Assembly (NCBI RefSeq): GCF_020621385.1
Contig: NZ_JAESVA010000001.1
Location: 858,217 to 922,216, forward strand
DNA from: Acidisoma cellulosilyticum
Lineage (GTDB): Bacteria; Pseudomonadota; Alphaproteobacteria; Acetobacterales; Acetobacteraceae
Direction of reading: 5' to 3'
Length of the DNA stretch: 64,000 nucleotides
This document shows, in pieces, positions 15,733-23,880 of the stretch (position 1 is the first letter of the stretch; the number at the start of each line of letters is the position of its first letter). The position numbers were made by a program, and so were the translations under genes. The notes beneath the pieces were generated by a model. That model was not told the origin of the DNA. It did no database searches and worked only from the letters and a program-made list of their open reading frames with translations.

Positions 15733-15969
15733 ATGTCTTTCGCCTTCCGCAATCTTTGCGTGCTGGCCTATGCGAATGGATTCACACTCTGGCACTACAA
15801 GGCAGGGCCCGACCCGCTGGAAGATGTCGCGGGCCAGGGCTTCTTTGCCGATGCGAGCGACATGCTGTCGCAGGGCGATATGATCATGATCTCGGCGCGC
15901 AATGGCGGCCGCATCGCGGGGGTCGAAACCCGCCAGGGCCAGCCGGCACTGACCGATCTGCAATTGTGA
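15733..15969 (+). CDS. Small unknown protein with LAYANGFTLWHYK motif
   Basis: The protein has 78 residues from the ATG that follows a GGGAG ribosome-binding site; an upstream ATG at 15688 would overlap the previous gene. The pattern NLCVLAYANGFTLWHYK, FFADASDMLSQGDMIMISA and GGRIAGVETR looks like a small beta-rich domain. I recall relatives in alphaproteobacterial genomes and phages, in the latter apparently as structural or accessory proteins. It is too small to infer an activity. It probably shares a transcript with the preceding gene. Confidence 0.6.
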   Translation: MSFAFRNLCVLAYANGFTLWHYKAGPDPLEDVAGQGFFADASDMLSQGDMIMISARNGGRIAGVETRQGQPALTDLQL

Positions 15970-15998
15970 CCGGCCAGCCGCCTAAAGCGGCTCGCCGG
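15970..15998. terminator. Hairpin between convergent small genes
   Basis: A GC-rich stem with one C-C mismatch (CCGGCCAGCCGC / GCGGCTCGCCGG) and loop CTAAA starts one base after the small unknown gene and lies 10 bp from the end of the convergent lipoprotein gene. There is no T-run; its terminator role is inferred from position. Confidence 0.55.
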
Positions 15999-16007
15999 TC
16001 GATGACC

Positions 16008-16256
16008 CTATTGGTAATAGGGCCTCGGCCGCTGGGGCGTCGTCGCCGCACCGCCGGCCGCCCCCACCGCGCCGCCGATCAGCGCGCCAAGCCCGGCGCC
16101 TTGGCCGCCGCCGGCAATGCCGCCGATAACGGCACCGGTGCCGGCACCGATGGCCGCGCCACCCAGCGCGCGCTGGCCAGGACTATAGGGGTCAGTGCAG
16201 GCGGCGAGCAGGGTCAGGCCGCTCAGCACCGCCAAAGCCACCAATTGCTTACGCAT
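16008..16256 (-). CDS. Small glycine-zipper lipoprotein
   Basis: The protein has 82 residues. The start is the second ATG of ATGATCATG, placed 7 nt after GGAGAC. The signal peptide ends in the lipobox LAAC with Cys20 as the lipidated residue. The mature part is a glycine zipper (ALGGAAIGAGTGAVIGGIAGG, then ALIGGAVGAAGG), which forms tightly packed helix pairs in membranes, and ends in a Pro/Arg-rich tail. Such YMGG/OsmB-like lipoproteins sit in the outer membrane; their role is poorly known. It is a single-gene unit between convergent and same-strand neighbours. Confidence 0.82.
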   Translation of the reverse strand: MRKQLVALAVLSGLTLLAACTDPYSPGQRALGGAAIGAGTGAVIGGIAGGGQGAGLGALIGGAVGAAGGAATTPQRPRPYYQ

Positions 16257-16382
16257 GATCATCGTCTCCTTGTCTATGGAGACAGGTCTGGACCGCCACC
16301 GGGGCAGGATCTTTGCGGCTTCATGGTGACGGCATGGCGGAAAGCCGCCAATTATGGCGGCCGGCGGCAAAAGAGGCCCTAA

Positions 16383-17312
16383 TCAGAGGACGATCACGCC
16401 AGTGTGTTTGGCCTTCTGCTCCGGCTCGACATGGATGGTCACCACCAGCCCCTCCATCTCCGCCTTCAGCGCGGCCTCGATGCGGTCGCAGATCTCATGC
16501 GCTTCTTCCACCGTCATGCTGCCCGGCACGACCAGATGGAACTGCAGGAAGGTCAGGCGCCCGGCCTGGCGCGTCCGCAAGTCATGCGCTTCCAGCGCGC
16601 CTTCGGCATGGGCGCCGACCGTGCGTCGGATCCGCAGCAGCGTCTCGTCATCGGGCGCGGCATCCATCAGCCCGCTCAGCGACTGCCGCAGCATCTGGAT
16701 GCCGGCCCACAGGATATAGAGCGCGGTCGCCACCGCGAGCGCGGAATCGAGCCAAAGGACGCCGGTTGCCACCACCAGCAGGAGGCCGATCAGGATACCG
16801 GTCGAGGTAATGACATCGGTGCCGAGATGCTTGGCATCCGCGATCAGCGCGGGGGAGCGGATGCGCCGCCCCTGCTTCATCAGGAAATAGGCCCAAACCC
16901 CGTTCAGGACGGTCGCGACAAGATTGACGGCCATGCCCGTGAAGGGCGCGCGCAACTCATCACCCACCTTCAGGTTGAGCCAGACGTGATGCAGGATGGA
17001 GGCGGCGGCGACCAGGATAAGCACCGCTTCGACCACGGCGGAGAAGAACTCCGCCTTGTCATGCCCGTAAGGATGATCGTGATCGGCCGGTTGTGCGGCG
17101 ACACGCAAGGTCCAGAACGCGACCACGGCCGTCACCACATTGACGACGGTCTCCAGCGCATCGGAATAGAGCGCGGCGCTACCCGTGACCCACCAGGCGG
17201 CGCCCTTCAGCGCCAGCACGATGAGGCCGACGACGATGCTGCCGGCAGCCAGCCTGAGGGCAGGCCGGGGGATGCCGGGGGCAAGATCGGGGAGAGGATA
17301 TTCGTCGATCAA
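16383..17312 (-). CDS. Cation diffusion facilitator family transporter
   Basis: This 309-residue CDF antiporter exports divalent metal in exchange for protons across the inner membrane. It has six predicted helices, the HDHPYGHDKAEF loop after helix 2, DAKHLGTDVITS (His-x3-Asp metal site in helix 5), and a cytoplasmic C-terminal domain with DAHEICDRIEAALK-type sequence and a late VTIHVEPE. In helix 2 the FieF-type Asp-x3-Asp reads DALET, so the second Asp is missing; this hints at a metal choice other than the FieF zinc/iron mode. It follows the phosphatase by 60 bp and may be the tail of the sdh transcript. Confidence 0.9.
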   Translation of the reverse strand: MIDEYPLPDLAPGIPRPALRLAAGSIVVGLIVLALKGAAWWVTGSAALYSDALETVVNVVTAVVAFWTLRVAAQPADHDHPYGHDKAEFFSAVVEAVLILVAAASILHHVWLNLKVGDELRAPFTGMAVNLVATVLNGVWAYFLMKQGRRIRSPALIADAKHLGTDVITSTGILIGLLLVVATGVLWLDSALAVATALYILWAGIQMLRQSLSGLMDAAPDDETLLRIRRTVGAHAEGALEAHDLRTRQAGRLTFLQFHLVVPGSMTVEEAHEICDRIEAALKAEMEGLVVTIHVEPEQKAKHTGVIVL

Positions 17313-17372
17313 TTGGCAGGTCCTGTCGCCGGGTTGCGGCAGAAGCTGCCCCTGTGACAGCCCGTTCGGGGT

Positions 17373-18035
17373 TTATTCGCGCCGCAGCAAGCGATCAACC
17401 ACGAAGGCGGACAACCCTCCTGCGACGAAGTCCTTCTTCAAGGCAACTTCATCATATTCGGTCTTCACCCAGTCCAGGAACGAAATACGCCCCTCGGCCT
17501 GATCCGCGTAGCGCATGAAGAAAGCGTCCAGAATGCCGGTGCGCGCCCGGCTCCAATGGCCGAAGCGCCAGGAGAGCTGGTTGAGGGCGTCCCGGCTGCT
17601 GCCGCCGTTGAAGATCAGGAACAGACCGGCCGCAAGACCGGTACGGTCCGCGCCCGACTTGCAATGCATCAGCGCGGGCTCGGTCACCGTCTGGCAAATG
17701 TCATAAAAGCGCAGGATGCGGTCGCGATGCGGCGCGCCCCGGCTCTCGAACGCCATGTCGATATGCTTCAGGCCAAGCTGGGCCGAAGCCTCGCGGGACA
17801 GCGCATCCGACCCGCAGAAGCGCTTGCCACGCAGATTGATCACCGTCTTGATGCCAAGCTTGCGCTGCGCCGCCGCCAACCGCCAGGCGGTGGGATGGTT
17901 GCAACGATAGAGCCGCCCAGGCGTCACTTCGGACCAATTCGACCAGACCAGACGAAACACGGCATGGTCGACGAAGAGCGAATCAGACCAGGCGGCCAAT
18001 CGGCCACCGGTCGTCGCCATATCACCCTTGAACAT
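17373..18035 (-). CDS. Tyrosine/dual-specificity phosphatase-like protein
   Basis: This 220-residue protein has the CX5R active-site loop HCKSGADRTG near residue 125, preceded by the typical YRCNHPTAWRL and IKTVINLRGKR segments of bacterial DSP-like phosphatases. It lacks a signal peptide, so it acts in the cytoplasm. The substrate (phosphotyrosine protein, phosphoinositide or sugar phosphate) is not evident. It starts 32 bp after sdhB on the same strand, so it could be translated from the sdh message. Confidence 0.85.
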   Translation of the reverse strand: MFKGDMATTGGRLAAWSDSLFVDHAVFRLVWSNWSEVTPGRLYRCNHPTAWRLAAAQRKLGIKTVINLRGKRFCGSDALSREASAQLGLKHIDMAFESRGAPHRDRILRFYDICQTVTEPALMHCKSGADRTGLAAGLFLIFNGGSSRDALNQLSWRFGHWSRARTGILDAFFMRYADQAEGRISFLDWVKTEYDEVALKKDFVAGGLSAFVVDRLLRRE

Positions 18036-18067
18036 GATCGGGTCTTATCTGCTCTGCCGGTGTCCCG

Positions 18068-18850
18068 TCAGCCCTGGCGCTGCACCATCAGCTTCTTGAT
18101 CTCACCGATTGCCTTGGCCGGGTTCAGACCCTTGGGGCAGGTTTCGGTGCAGTTCATGATGGTGTGGCAGCGATAGAGCTTGAAGGGATCTTCCAGCGCA
18201 TCCAGCCGGTCGCCCGTATGCTCGTCGCGGCTGTCGGCGATCCAGCGATAGGCGGCCAGCAGCACGGCCGGCCCCAGGTAACGGTCGCCGTTCCACCAAT
18301 AGCTCGGGCAGCTGGTGGTGCAGCAGAAGCACAGGATGCATTCCCACATACCGTCCAGCTTCGCGCGTTCTTCCACGCTCTGCAGGCGCTCGCCGTCCGG
18401 CGGCGGCGGGGTTTCGGACTGCAGCCAAGGCTCGATGCTGCGATATTGCGCATAGGCCTGGGTCAGATCCGGCACCAGATCCTTCACCACCGCCATATGC
18501 GGCAGCGGGTTGATCTTCACGGCACCCTTGACGGCCTCGATCGGCTTGAGGCAGGCCAGCGTATTGGTGCCGTCGATATTCATGGCGCAGGAGCCGCAGA
18601 TGCCCTCGCGGCAGGACCGGCGGAAGGTCAGCGTGCTGTCGACCTCGTTCTTGATCTTGATCAGCGCGTCCAGAACCATCGGCCCGCAGGCGTCGAGGTC
18701 GATCTCATAGATATCGGTATGCGGGTTTTTCTCGTCATCCGGATTCCAGCGATAGATGCGGAATTCCTGAACCCGCTTGGCCCCCGCCGGCGCTTTATAG
18801 CGCTGGCCTTCGACCACTTTGCTGTTCTTGGGGAGGGTAAATTCTGCCAT
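18068..18850 (-). CDS. sdhB: Succinate dehydrogenase iron-sulfur subunit
   Basis: This 260-residue subunit carries three iron-sulfur clusters linking the flavin of SdhA to quinone. The [2Fe-2S] site is CREGICGSC...C, and the two bacterial-ferredoxin sites are [11 protein letters not shown] and [14 protein letters not shown]. All the usual Cys ligands are present. It is the last core gene of sdhCDAB. It works in both the TCA cycle and respiratory chain at the inner membrane. Confidence 0.98.
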   Translation of the reverse strand: MAEFTLPKNSKVVEGQRYKAPAGAKRVQEFRIYRWNPDDEKNPHTDIYEIDLDACGPMVLDALIKIKNEVDSTLTFRRSCREGICGSCAMNIDGTNTLACLKPIEAVKGAVKINPLPHMAVVKDLVPDLTQAYAQYRSIEPWLQSETPPPPDGERLQSVEERAKLDGMWECILCFCCTTSCPSYWWNGDRYLGPAVLLAAYRWIADSRDEHTGDRLDALEDPFKLYRCHTIMNCTETCPKGLNPAKAIGEIKKLMVQRQG

Positions 18851-18871
18851 GTGCCAGACTCCGATCCGCGC

Positions 18872-20683
18872 TCAGTACACGCGCTTCTGGGGCGGGAAGA
18901 CCGAGACTTCGTTCGTCAGGGTCTGCATTTTCACCGGACGATAGCCAAGCTGCACATCGCCCTTGGCATCGCACCAGGCGAGTGTGTGCTTCATCCAGTT
19001 CACGTCGTCGCGGTTCGGGAAATCGTCATGCGCCTGGGCGCCACGGCTTTCCGTGCGGGCTTCGGCGCCGACCATGGTGGTCATGGCGGCACCCATCAGG
19101 TTCTGCAGTTCCAGCGCTTCGACCAGATCAGAATTCCAGATCAGGCTGCGATCGGAGACCGACATATCGTCCAGCCCCTTCCAGACCGTCTGGATCTTCT
19201 CGACACCAAGGGTGAGGCTTTCCGAATTGCGGAAAACCGCCGCATGGGACTGCATGGACTTCTGCAGATCGGCCCGCAGATCGGCGACGCGCGTGCCGCC
19301 CTTCGCGTTGCGGGCAGCGTCGAACCGGTCAAGCGAGGCTTCGCCCGCGCCCGCCGGCAGCGGCGCTTGCGTGGCACCGGACTGCACCGTCTCTGCCGCA
19401 CGATGGGCGGCGGCACGACCGAAGACCACCAGATCGAGCAGCGAATTGGTGCCGAGGCGGTTGGCGCCATGGACCGAGACGCTGGCGCATTCGCCGACCG
19501 CCATCAGGCCGCGCACGATGCGGTCCGGATCCTCCGGCGTCGGCGACAGCACTTCGCCATGATAATTCGTGGGGATACCGCCCATATTGTAATGGACGGT
19601 CGGCAGAACCGGGATCGGCTCCTTGGTCACATCGACGCCGGCGAAAACCTTCGCCGTCTCGGAAATGCCGGGCAGGCGCTGATGCAGCAACTCCCCGCCG
19701 AGATGCTCCAGATGCAGCATGATATGGTCCTTGTTGGGACCGACGCCGCGACCTTCGTTGATTTCAATGGTCATGGAACGGGAGACGACGTCACGGCTCG
19801 CCAGATCCTTGGCGGTCGGGGCGTAACGCTCCATGAAACGCTCACCGGAGGCATTGGTCAGATAGCCGCCCTCGCCGCGCGCGCCTTCGGTGATCAGGCA
19901 GCCGGCGCCGAAAATGCCCGTCGGATGGAACTGCACGAATTCCATGTCCTGCATCGGCAGGCCGGCGCGGATCACCATGCCGTTGCCGTCGCCGGTGCAG
20001 GTATGGGCGGAGGTGCAGCTTTGATAGGCGCGGCCGTAACCGCCCGTGGCCAGCACAACGGTCTGGGCGCGGAAGCGGTGGATTGATCCGTCATCCAGGT
20101 TCCAGGCCATCACGCCGCGGCAGGCGCCGTCCTCATCCATGATGAGGTCGAGGGCGAAGTATTCGACGAAGAATTCGACCTCATGCTTCAGGCTCTGCTG
20201 ATACAGCGTATGCAGGATGGCGTGGCCGGTGCGGTCGGCGGCGGCGCAGGCGCGCATCGCGGGCCACTTGCCGTAATCCTGCATATGGCCGCCGAAGGGG
20301 CGCTGATAGATGCGGCCATCCTCGGTGCGGCTGAAGGGCACGCCGAAATGCTCAAGCTCATGGATCGCCGGAATGGCGTTGCGGCACATATATTCGATCG
20401 CGTCCTGGTCACCCAGCCAGTCCGACCCTTTGACGGTGTCGTACATATGCCAGCGCCAGTCATCCTCGCCCATATTGCCGAGCGCCGCGCCGATGCCGCC
20501 TTGGGCCGCCACCGTATGGCTGCGCGTCGGGAAGACCTTGGTCACGCAAGCGGTTTTCAAACCAGCGGCGCCCATGCCGAGCGTGGCGCGCAGCCCAGCG
20601 CCACCGGCGCCGACCACGACCACGTCATAGGTATGGTCGATGATATTATAGGCGCCGAGGGACGGCTTCGAGATCGCGTTCAT
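18872..20683 (-). CDS. sdhA: Succinate dehydrogenase flavoprotein subunit
   Basis: This 603-residue subunit oxidises succinate to fumarate. The FAD-binding motif [12 protein letters not shown] is followed by [10 protein letters not shown] with the His that carries covalent FAD. Active-site regions include the HPTGIFGAG and [10 protein letters not shown] stretches and the catalytic Arg region near the C-terminal third (SRSMTIEI...). The length is standard. It lies 21 bp upstream of sdhB and 13 bp downstream of sdhD. Confidence 0.98.
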   Translation of the reverse strand: MNAISKPSLGAYNIIDHTYDVVVVGAGGAGLRATLGMGAAGLKTACVTKVFPTRSHTVAAQGGIGAALGNMGEDDWRWHMYDTVKGSDWLGDQDAIEYMCRNAIPAIHELEHFGVPFSRTEDGRIYQRPFGGHMQDYGKWPAMRACAAADRTGHAILHTLYQQSLKHEVEFFVEYFALDLIMDEDGACRGVMAWNLDDGSIHRFRAQTVVLATGGYGRAYQSCTSAHTCTGDGNGMVIRAGLPMQDMEFVQFHPTGIFGAGCLITEGARGEGGYLTNASGERFMERYAPTAKDLASRDVVSRSMTIEINEGRGVGPNKDHIMLHLEHLGGELLHQRLPGISETAKVFAGVDVTKEPIPVLPTVHYNMGGIPTNYHGEVLSPTPEDPDRIVRGLMAVGECASVSVHGANRLGTNSLLDLVVFGRAAAHRAAETVQSGATQAPLPAGAGEASLDRFDAARNAKGGTRVADLRADLQKSMQSHAAVFRNSESLTLGVEKIQTVWKGLDDMSVSDRSLIWNSDLVEALELQNLMGAAMTTMVGAEARTESRGAQAHDDFPNRDDVNWMKHTLAWCDAKGDVQLGYRPVKMQTLTNEVSVFPPQKRVY

Positions 20684-20696
20684 CGTGACGCCCTCT

Positions 20697-21104
20697 TCAG
20701 ATCGCGAGTTTCAGAACGGAGAGGACGGCGGCCAGACCCAGCAGCCAGACGATCGCCTTCATGACCATCATCCAGATCAGGCGCTGGCCTTCCTCATGGA
20801 TGTAGTCTTCCATCACCATCTGCAATCCGAGCTGCGTATGGTGGAAGGAGGCGACGATCAGCGCGATCAGCAGCACGGCGACCAGCGGGTGCGAGACCCA
20901 GTGGACGATATCGGCCTGCGGATGCCCTGCCATCGACAGGACGGAGAACACGAACCACAGCGTCAGCGGGATCAGCGCGACCGAGGTCACCCGCTCCCCC
21001 CACCAGTGATGCACACCGGATTTGGCGGAGCCGAGACCCTTGACCCGTCCGAGCGGCGTCTGCCGCATCGTGACGGAGATTTTGTCATTCTGTGCCATGG
21101 GCAT
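20697..21104 (-). CDS. sdhD: Succinate dehydrogenase membrane anchor subunit D
   Basis: This 135-residue protein has three hydrophobic helices that help anchor SdhAB and form the quinone and heme b site. The [16 protein letters not shown] segment holds the probable heme His and the Asp/Tyr pair near quinone. The start ATG at 21104 follows GAGGA; another ATG is at 21098. Six bp separate it from sdhC. Confidence 0.95.
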   Translation of the reverse strand: MPMAQNDKISVTMRQTPLGRVKGLGSAKSGVHHWWGERVTSVALIPLTLWFVFSVLSMAGHPQADIVHWVSHPLVAVLLIALIVASFHHTQLGLQMVMEDYIHEEGQRLIWMMVMKAIVWLLGLAAVLSVLKLAI

Positions 21105-21110
21105 TGATCC

Positions 21111-21545
21111 TCAGAGCCAGACGGCCAGGCCGATGATCCAACAAATAACCGTCATCACCACCGTCGCCGCGACGACGATCATGGCGGTTTGGTGTGAGGT
21201 CTTGATCTCGAAACCCCAACCGATATCCCACAGCAGATGCCGGATGCCGTTGAAGAAGTGATACCAAAGCGCCAGCGTCCAGCCGAACATCAGGATCAGG
21301 CCGATGGGTGAGCCGACGAAACCCTGAGCGGTCGCGAAGGATTTCGGACCGCTGGCGGCGGCGACCAGCCACCAGACCATCAGGATCAGACCGACGGACA
21401 GCGCAATGCCGGTCACGCGGTTGATGATCGAGGTCGCAGAACTGACCTGCGGCTTATAGATCTGAAGATGGGGCGAAAGGGGCCGGCGGACCAGCGAACC
21501 GTCGCTGCGCTTGCCGATACTCAATGCATCACGCACATCTGGCAT
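21111..21545 (-). CDS. sdhC: Succinate dehydrogenase cytochrome b556 subunit
   Basis: This 144-residue membrane subunit has the family signature RPLSPHLQIYKPQVSSATSI and the late HFFNGIRHLLWDIGWGF, whose His is the likely heme b ligand. I chose ATG 21545; a GTG at 21557 would add four residues. It is the first gene of sdhCDAB, and its promoter must lie in the ~100 bp before the tandem repeat block. Confidence 0.95.
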   Translation of the reverse strand: MPDVRDALSIGKRSDGSLVRRPLSPHLQIYKPQVSSATSIINRVTGIALSVGLILMVWWLVAAASGPKSFATAQGFVGSPIGLILMFGWTLALWYHFFNGIRHLLWDIGWGFEIKTSHQTAMIVVAATVVMTVICWIIGLAVWL

Positions 21546-21852
21546 AAGCGGTTCCACTTAGCTTGTATGGCGACCCAAACCGCGTGCGCGGTCGCTTGGA
21601 CGGTCCGCGATGACGGCGCCGGAGGCCGTTAATTATGAGACCTCTGTAATCTTGCTACAGCAGCGGGTCAACGCAGGTGCAGCATCAAGAATTGGGGGGC
21701 AGCTACCCCAAACTGTGCCATCCCCGCACGTGTTACGCGGATGGCGACAAATGTGACTTTTCAGTCGAGAACGCCCAGCGCCCTCTGCCCTCAATCGTCC
21801 TGCCCAATAGTCGCCATGCCCGCCCTTCACCTCAATCGTACTGCCCCCACGC

Positions 21853-22399
21853 GTCATGCCCGGCTTCATGCCGGGCAACTACCCGTGGCAGCGCCGAAAC
21901 GCCGTCTGGGCGCCGCAGGGACCTGCGCAACAATCCCCCTAACTCGTCATGCCAGGCTTCATGCCGGGCAACTGCCCATGGTGGCACCGAAACGCCGTCT
22001 GGGCGCCGCAGGGACCCGCGCAACAATCCCCCCACCCGTCATGCCCGGCTTCATGCCGGGCAACTACCCATGGCTGCGCCGAAACGCTGTCTGGGCGCCG
22101 CAGGGACCCGCGCAACAATCCCCCACTCGTCATGCCCGGCTTCATGCCGGGCAACTACCCGCGGCAGCGCCGAAACGCCGTCTGGGGCGGCAAGGACCCG
22201 CGCAACAATCTCCCCCACTCGTCATGCCCGGCTTCATGCCGGGCAACTTCCCATGGCAGCGCTGAAACGCTGTCTGGCCGTCACGAGGATCCGCGCAACA
22301 ATCCCCCCCACTCGTCATGCCCGGCTTCATGCCGGGCAACTACCCATGGCAGCGCCGAAACGCCGTTTGGGCGCCGCCATGGGTAGACCCGCGCAACAA
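21853..22399. repeat. Six-unit tandem array, period 91-93 bp, each with a REP-like hairpin
   Basis: Units begin with GTCATGCC at 21853, 21946, 22038, 22129, 22221 and 22314. Each opens with a hairpin: flank GTCA, stem TGCCCGGC/GCCGGGCA, loop TTCAT, flank usually ACTACCC. About 60 bp that include CGCCGTCTGG and GACCCGCGCAACAA follow. The second unit has one stem mismatch; units 2 and 5 differ in the ACTACCC flank. The last ~14 bp of most units match half of the REP-like hairpin at 22381-22412 (unit 5 differs by one base), so each unit looks like an intact element plus a truncated, oppositely oriented one. Confidence 0.9.
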
Positions 22400-22412
22400 G
22401 TGCGCGGGCGAC
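22381..22412 (-). repeat. REP-like hairpin, full copy at the end of the tandem array
   Basis: Read on the minus strand it is GTCG, stem CCCGCGCA/TGCGCGGG, loop CTTGT, flank TCTACCC. Thirty-one bases are identical to 49070-49100 in inverted orientation. It overlaps the last unit of the tandem array. Confidence 0.85.
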
Positions 22413-22496
22413 AAGTTAGGGGGTGCGGGCGACTGTAGTGAGGCGGCGCGGGCGACACTCATGAAGTCCGCGCGCGACATAAAAAATAGCGAACGA

Positions 22497-22901
22497 TTAC
22501 GCCCCGACCTGGGCCAGCCAATCCTGCAGGTTATAATAATTCGTGATGCGGGCGACCTTACCGTCGCGCAGCGTGAAGAAGGCGCCGGCCGGCAGAGTGT
22601 AAGTCTGGCCATTCGCCTCGGGCAGGCCCTCGTCGGTCGCGAGATAGGTGCCATGGACGATGAATTCGGCCGAGCCCCGATCCGGCGTCGATCCCGTCAT
22701 GATCACCATATCCGTCAGCTGCTCCCGGTAGCAGCGCGTCATGTGATCAACGAAACGGCCGAAGGCCTCCTTCCCGACCTGACGCTCACCCTGGTTGATG
22801 TCATGCGCCACGTCATCGGTCAGCACATCCAGGAAAGCCTGCTTATCCCCGGCATTGAAGGCCGCGTAATAGGCCCCGATCACCGCCGCCACGTCACTCA
22901 T
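22497..22901 (-). CDS. NTF2-like (SnoaL/ketosteroid-isomerase fold) protein
   Basis: This 134-residue protein begins at the ATG with GAGG 6 nt upstream (MSDVAAVIGAYYAAFN). The pattern is typical of the SnoaL-like NTF2 fold: an N-terminal helix pair, DVLTDDVAHDINQGE, HMTRCYREQLTDM, and C-terminal strands FTLRDGKVARITNYYNLQDWL. Members are small enzymes or binding proteins of very varied function; none can be assigned. It is divergent from glyQ across 92 bp, the common place for a gene of this type in related bacteria as far as I recall. Confidence 0.82.
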   Translation of the reverse strand: MSDVAAVIGAYYAAFNAGDKQAFLDVLTDDVAHDINQGERQVGKEAFGRFVDHMTRCYREQLTDMVIMTGSTPDRGSAEFIVHGTYLATDEGLPEANGQTYTLPAGAFFTLRDGKVARITNYYNLQDWLAQVGA

Positions 22902-22993
22902 ACCCGTCCTCATCCTCTAAAATGGCGCCTTGCCTTGCCGGAAGGCTGCGGGGGCCGTAATGGGAAACCCCCTTTAAAAGCCTTGGCGAGCCC

Positions 22994-23875
22994 ATGAACC
23001 CGAGTTCCACGAACCCGCGCAAGCCCCTGAGCTTCCAGGGCATCATTCTCAAGCTGCACGAATACTGGTCCGACCGGGGCTGCGTCATTCTGCAGCCCTA
23101 TGACATGGAAGTCGGCGCCGGCACCTTCCATCCGGCGACGACCTTGCGCGCGCTCGGCAATAAGCCGTGGAAGGCCGCCTATGTACAGCCCAGCCGCCGC
23201 CCGACGGACGGCCGCTACGGCGAGAATCCGAACCGCTTGCAGCACTATTACCAGTATCAGGTGCTGATGAAGCCGAGCCCGGCGGATGCGCAGGCGCTGC
23301 TGCTGGGCAGTTACGCGGCGATCGGCATCGACCTTGCCCGCCACGATATCCGCTTCGTGGAAGACGACTGGGAAAGCCCGACGCTGGGCGCCTGGGGCCT
23401 CGGCTGGGAAGTCTGGTGCGACGGTATGGAGGTGACGCAGTTCACCTATTTCCAGCAGGTCGGCGGCATTGCCTGCGCCCTGCCGAGCATGGAACTAACC
23501 TACGGGCTGGAGCGTCTGGCCATGTATGTGCAGGGGATCGAGAACGTCTACGACCTCGATTTCAACGGCCAGGGCGTCACCTACGGTGATGTCTTCAAAC
23601 GCGCCGAGATCGACTACAGCAAGCACAATTTCGAATATGCCAATACCGAAATGCTGGCCCGGCACTTCGTGGATGCCGAGCTGGAATGCCAGTCCCTGCT
23701 GAACGCCAAATTGGCGCAGCCGGCCTATGACCAATGCATCAAGGCGAGCCACCTTTTCAATCTGCTGGATGCGCGCGGCGTCATCAGCGTCACCGAGCGC
23801 GCCGCCTATATCGGCCGCGTGCGCACCCTCGCCCGTGGCTGCTGCGAAGCCTGGCTTGCCGGGGAGCAGGAGTAA
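22994..23875 (+). CDS. glyQ: Glycine--tRNA ligase alpha subunit
   Basis: This 293-residue catalytic subunit of the (alpha-beta)2 bacterial glycyl-tRNA synthetase has class II motifs in [48 protein letters not shown] and [20 protein letters not shown]. The length is standard. glyS starts 5 bp after its stop codon. Confidence 0.98.
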   Translation: MNPSSTNPRKPLSFQGIILKLHEYWSDRGCVILQPYDMEVGAGTFHPATTLRALGNKPWKAAYVQPSRRPTDGRYGENPNRLQHYYQYQVLMKPSPADAQALLLGSYAAIGIDLARHDIRFVEDDWESPTLGAWGLGWEVWCDGMEVTQFTYFQQVGGIACALPSMELTYGLERLAMYVQGIENVYDLDFNGQGVTYGDVFKRAEIDYSKHNFEYANTEMLARHFVDAELECQSLLNAKLAQPAYDQCIKASHLFNLLDARGVISVTERAAYIGRVRTLARGCCEAWLAGEQE

Positions 23876-23880
23876 CACCC

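Larger units (their letters stand above)
21546..22496. other. Large non-coding interval upstream of sdhCDAB
   Basis: About 950 bp separate the sdhC start from the end of the NTF2-like gene. It should hold the sdh promoter near 21550-21700 (I cannot place one with confidence), a degenerate palindrome near 21715-21748, the six-unit tandem array at 21853-22399 and a full REP-like hairpin at 22381-22412. The open frames through the repeats result from the repeat's composition and show no protein features. Confidence 0.8.

Noticed and set aside
14340..15969. Prophage remnant
   Set aside because: A repressor-like gene and one phage-reminiscent small gene are not enough; no integrase, structural genes or attachment repeats are seen.
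21853..22399. Tandem array considered as a CRISPR
   Set aside because: Units of ~92 bp repeat over their entire length, so there are no unique spacers, and no cas gene is near.
21677..22438. Open frames of 145-253 codons through the tandem array
   Set aside because: The repeat unit is open in several frames on both strands; products are repetitive Arg/Ala/Pro-rich and have no ribosome-binding site or family match.
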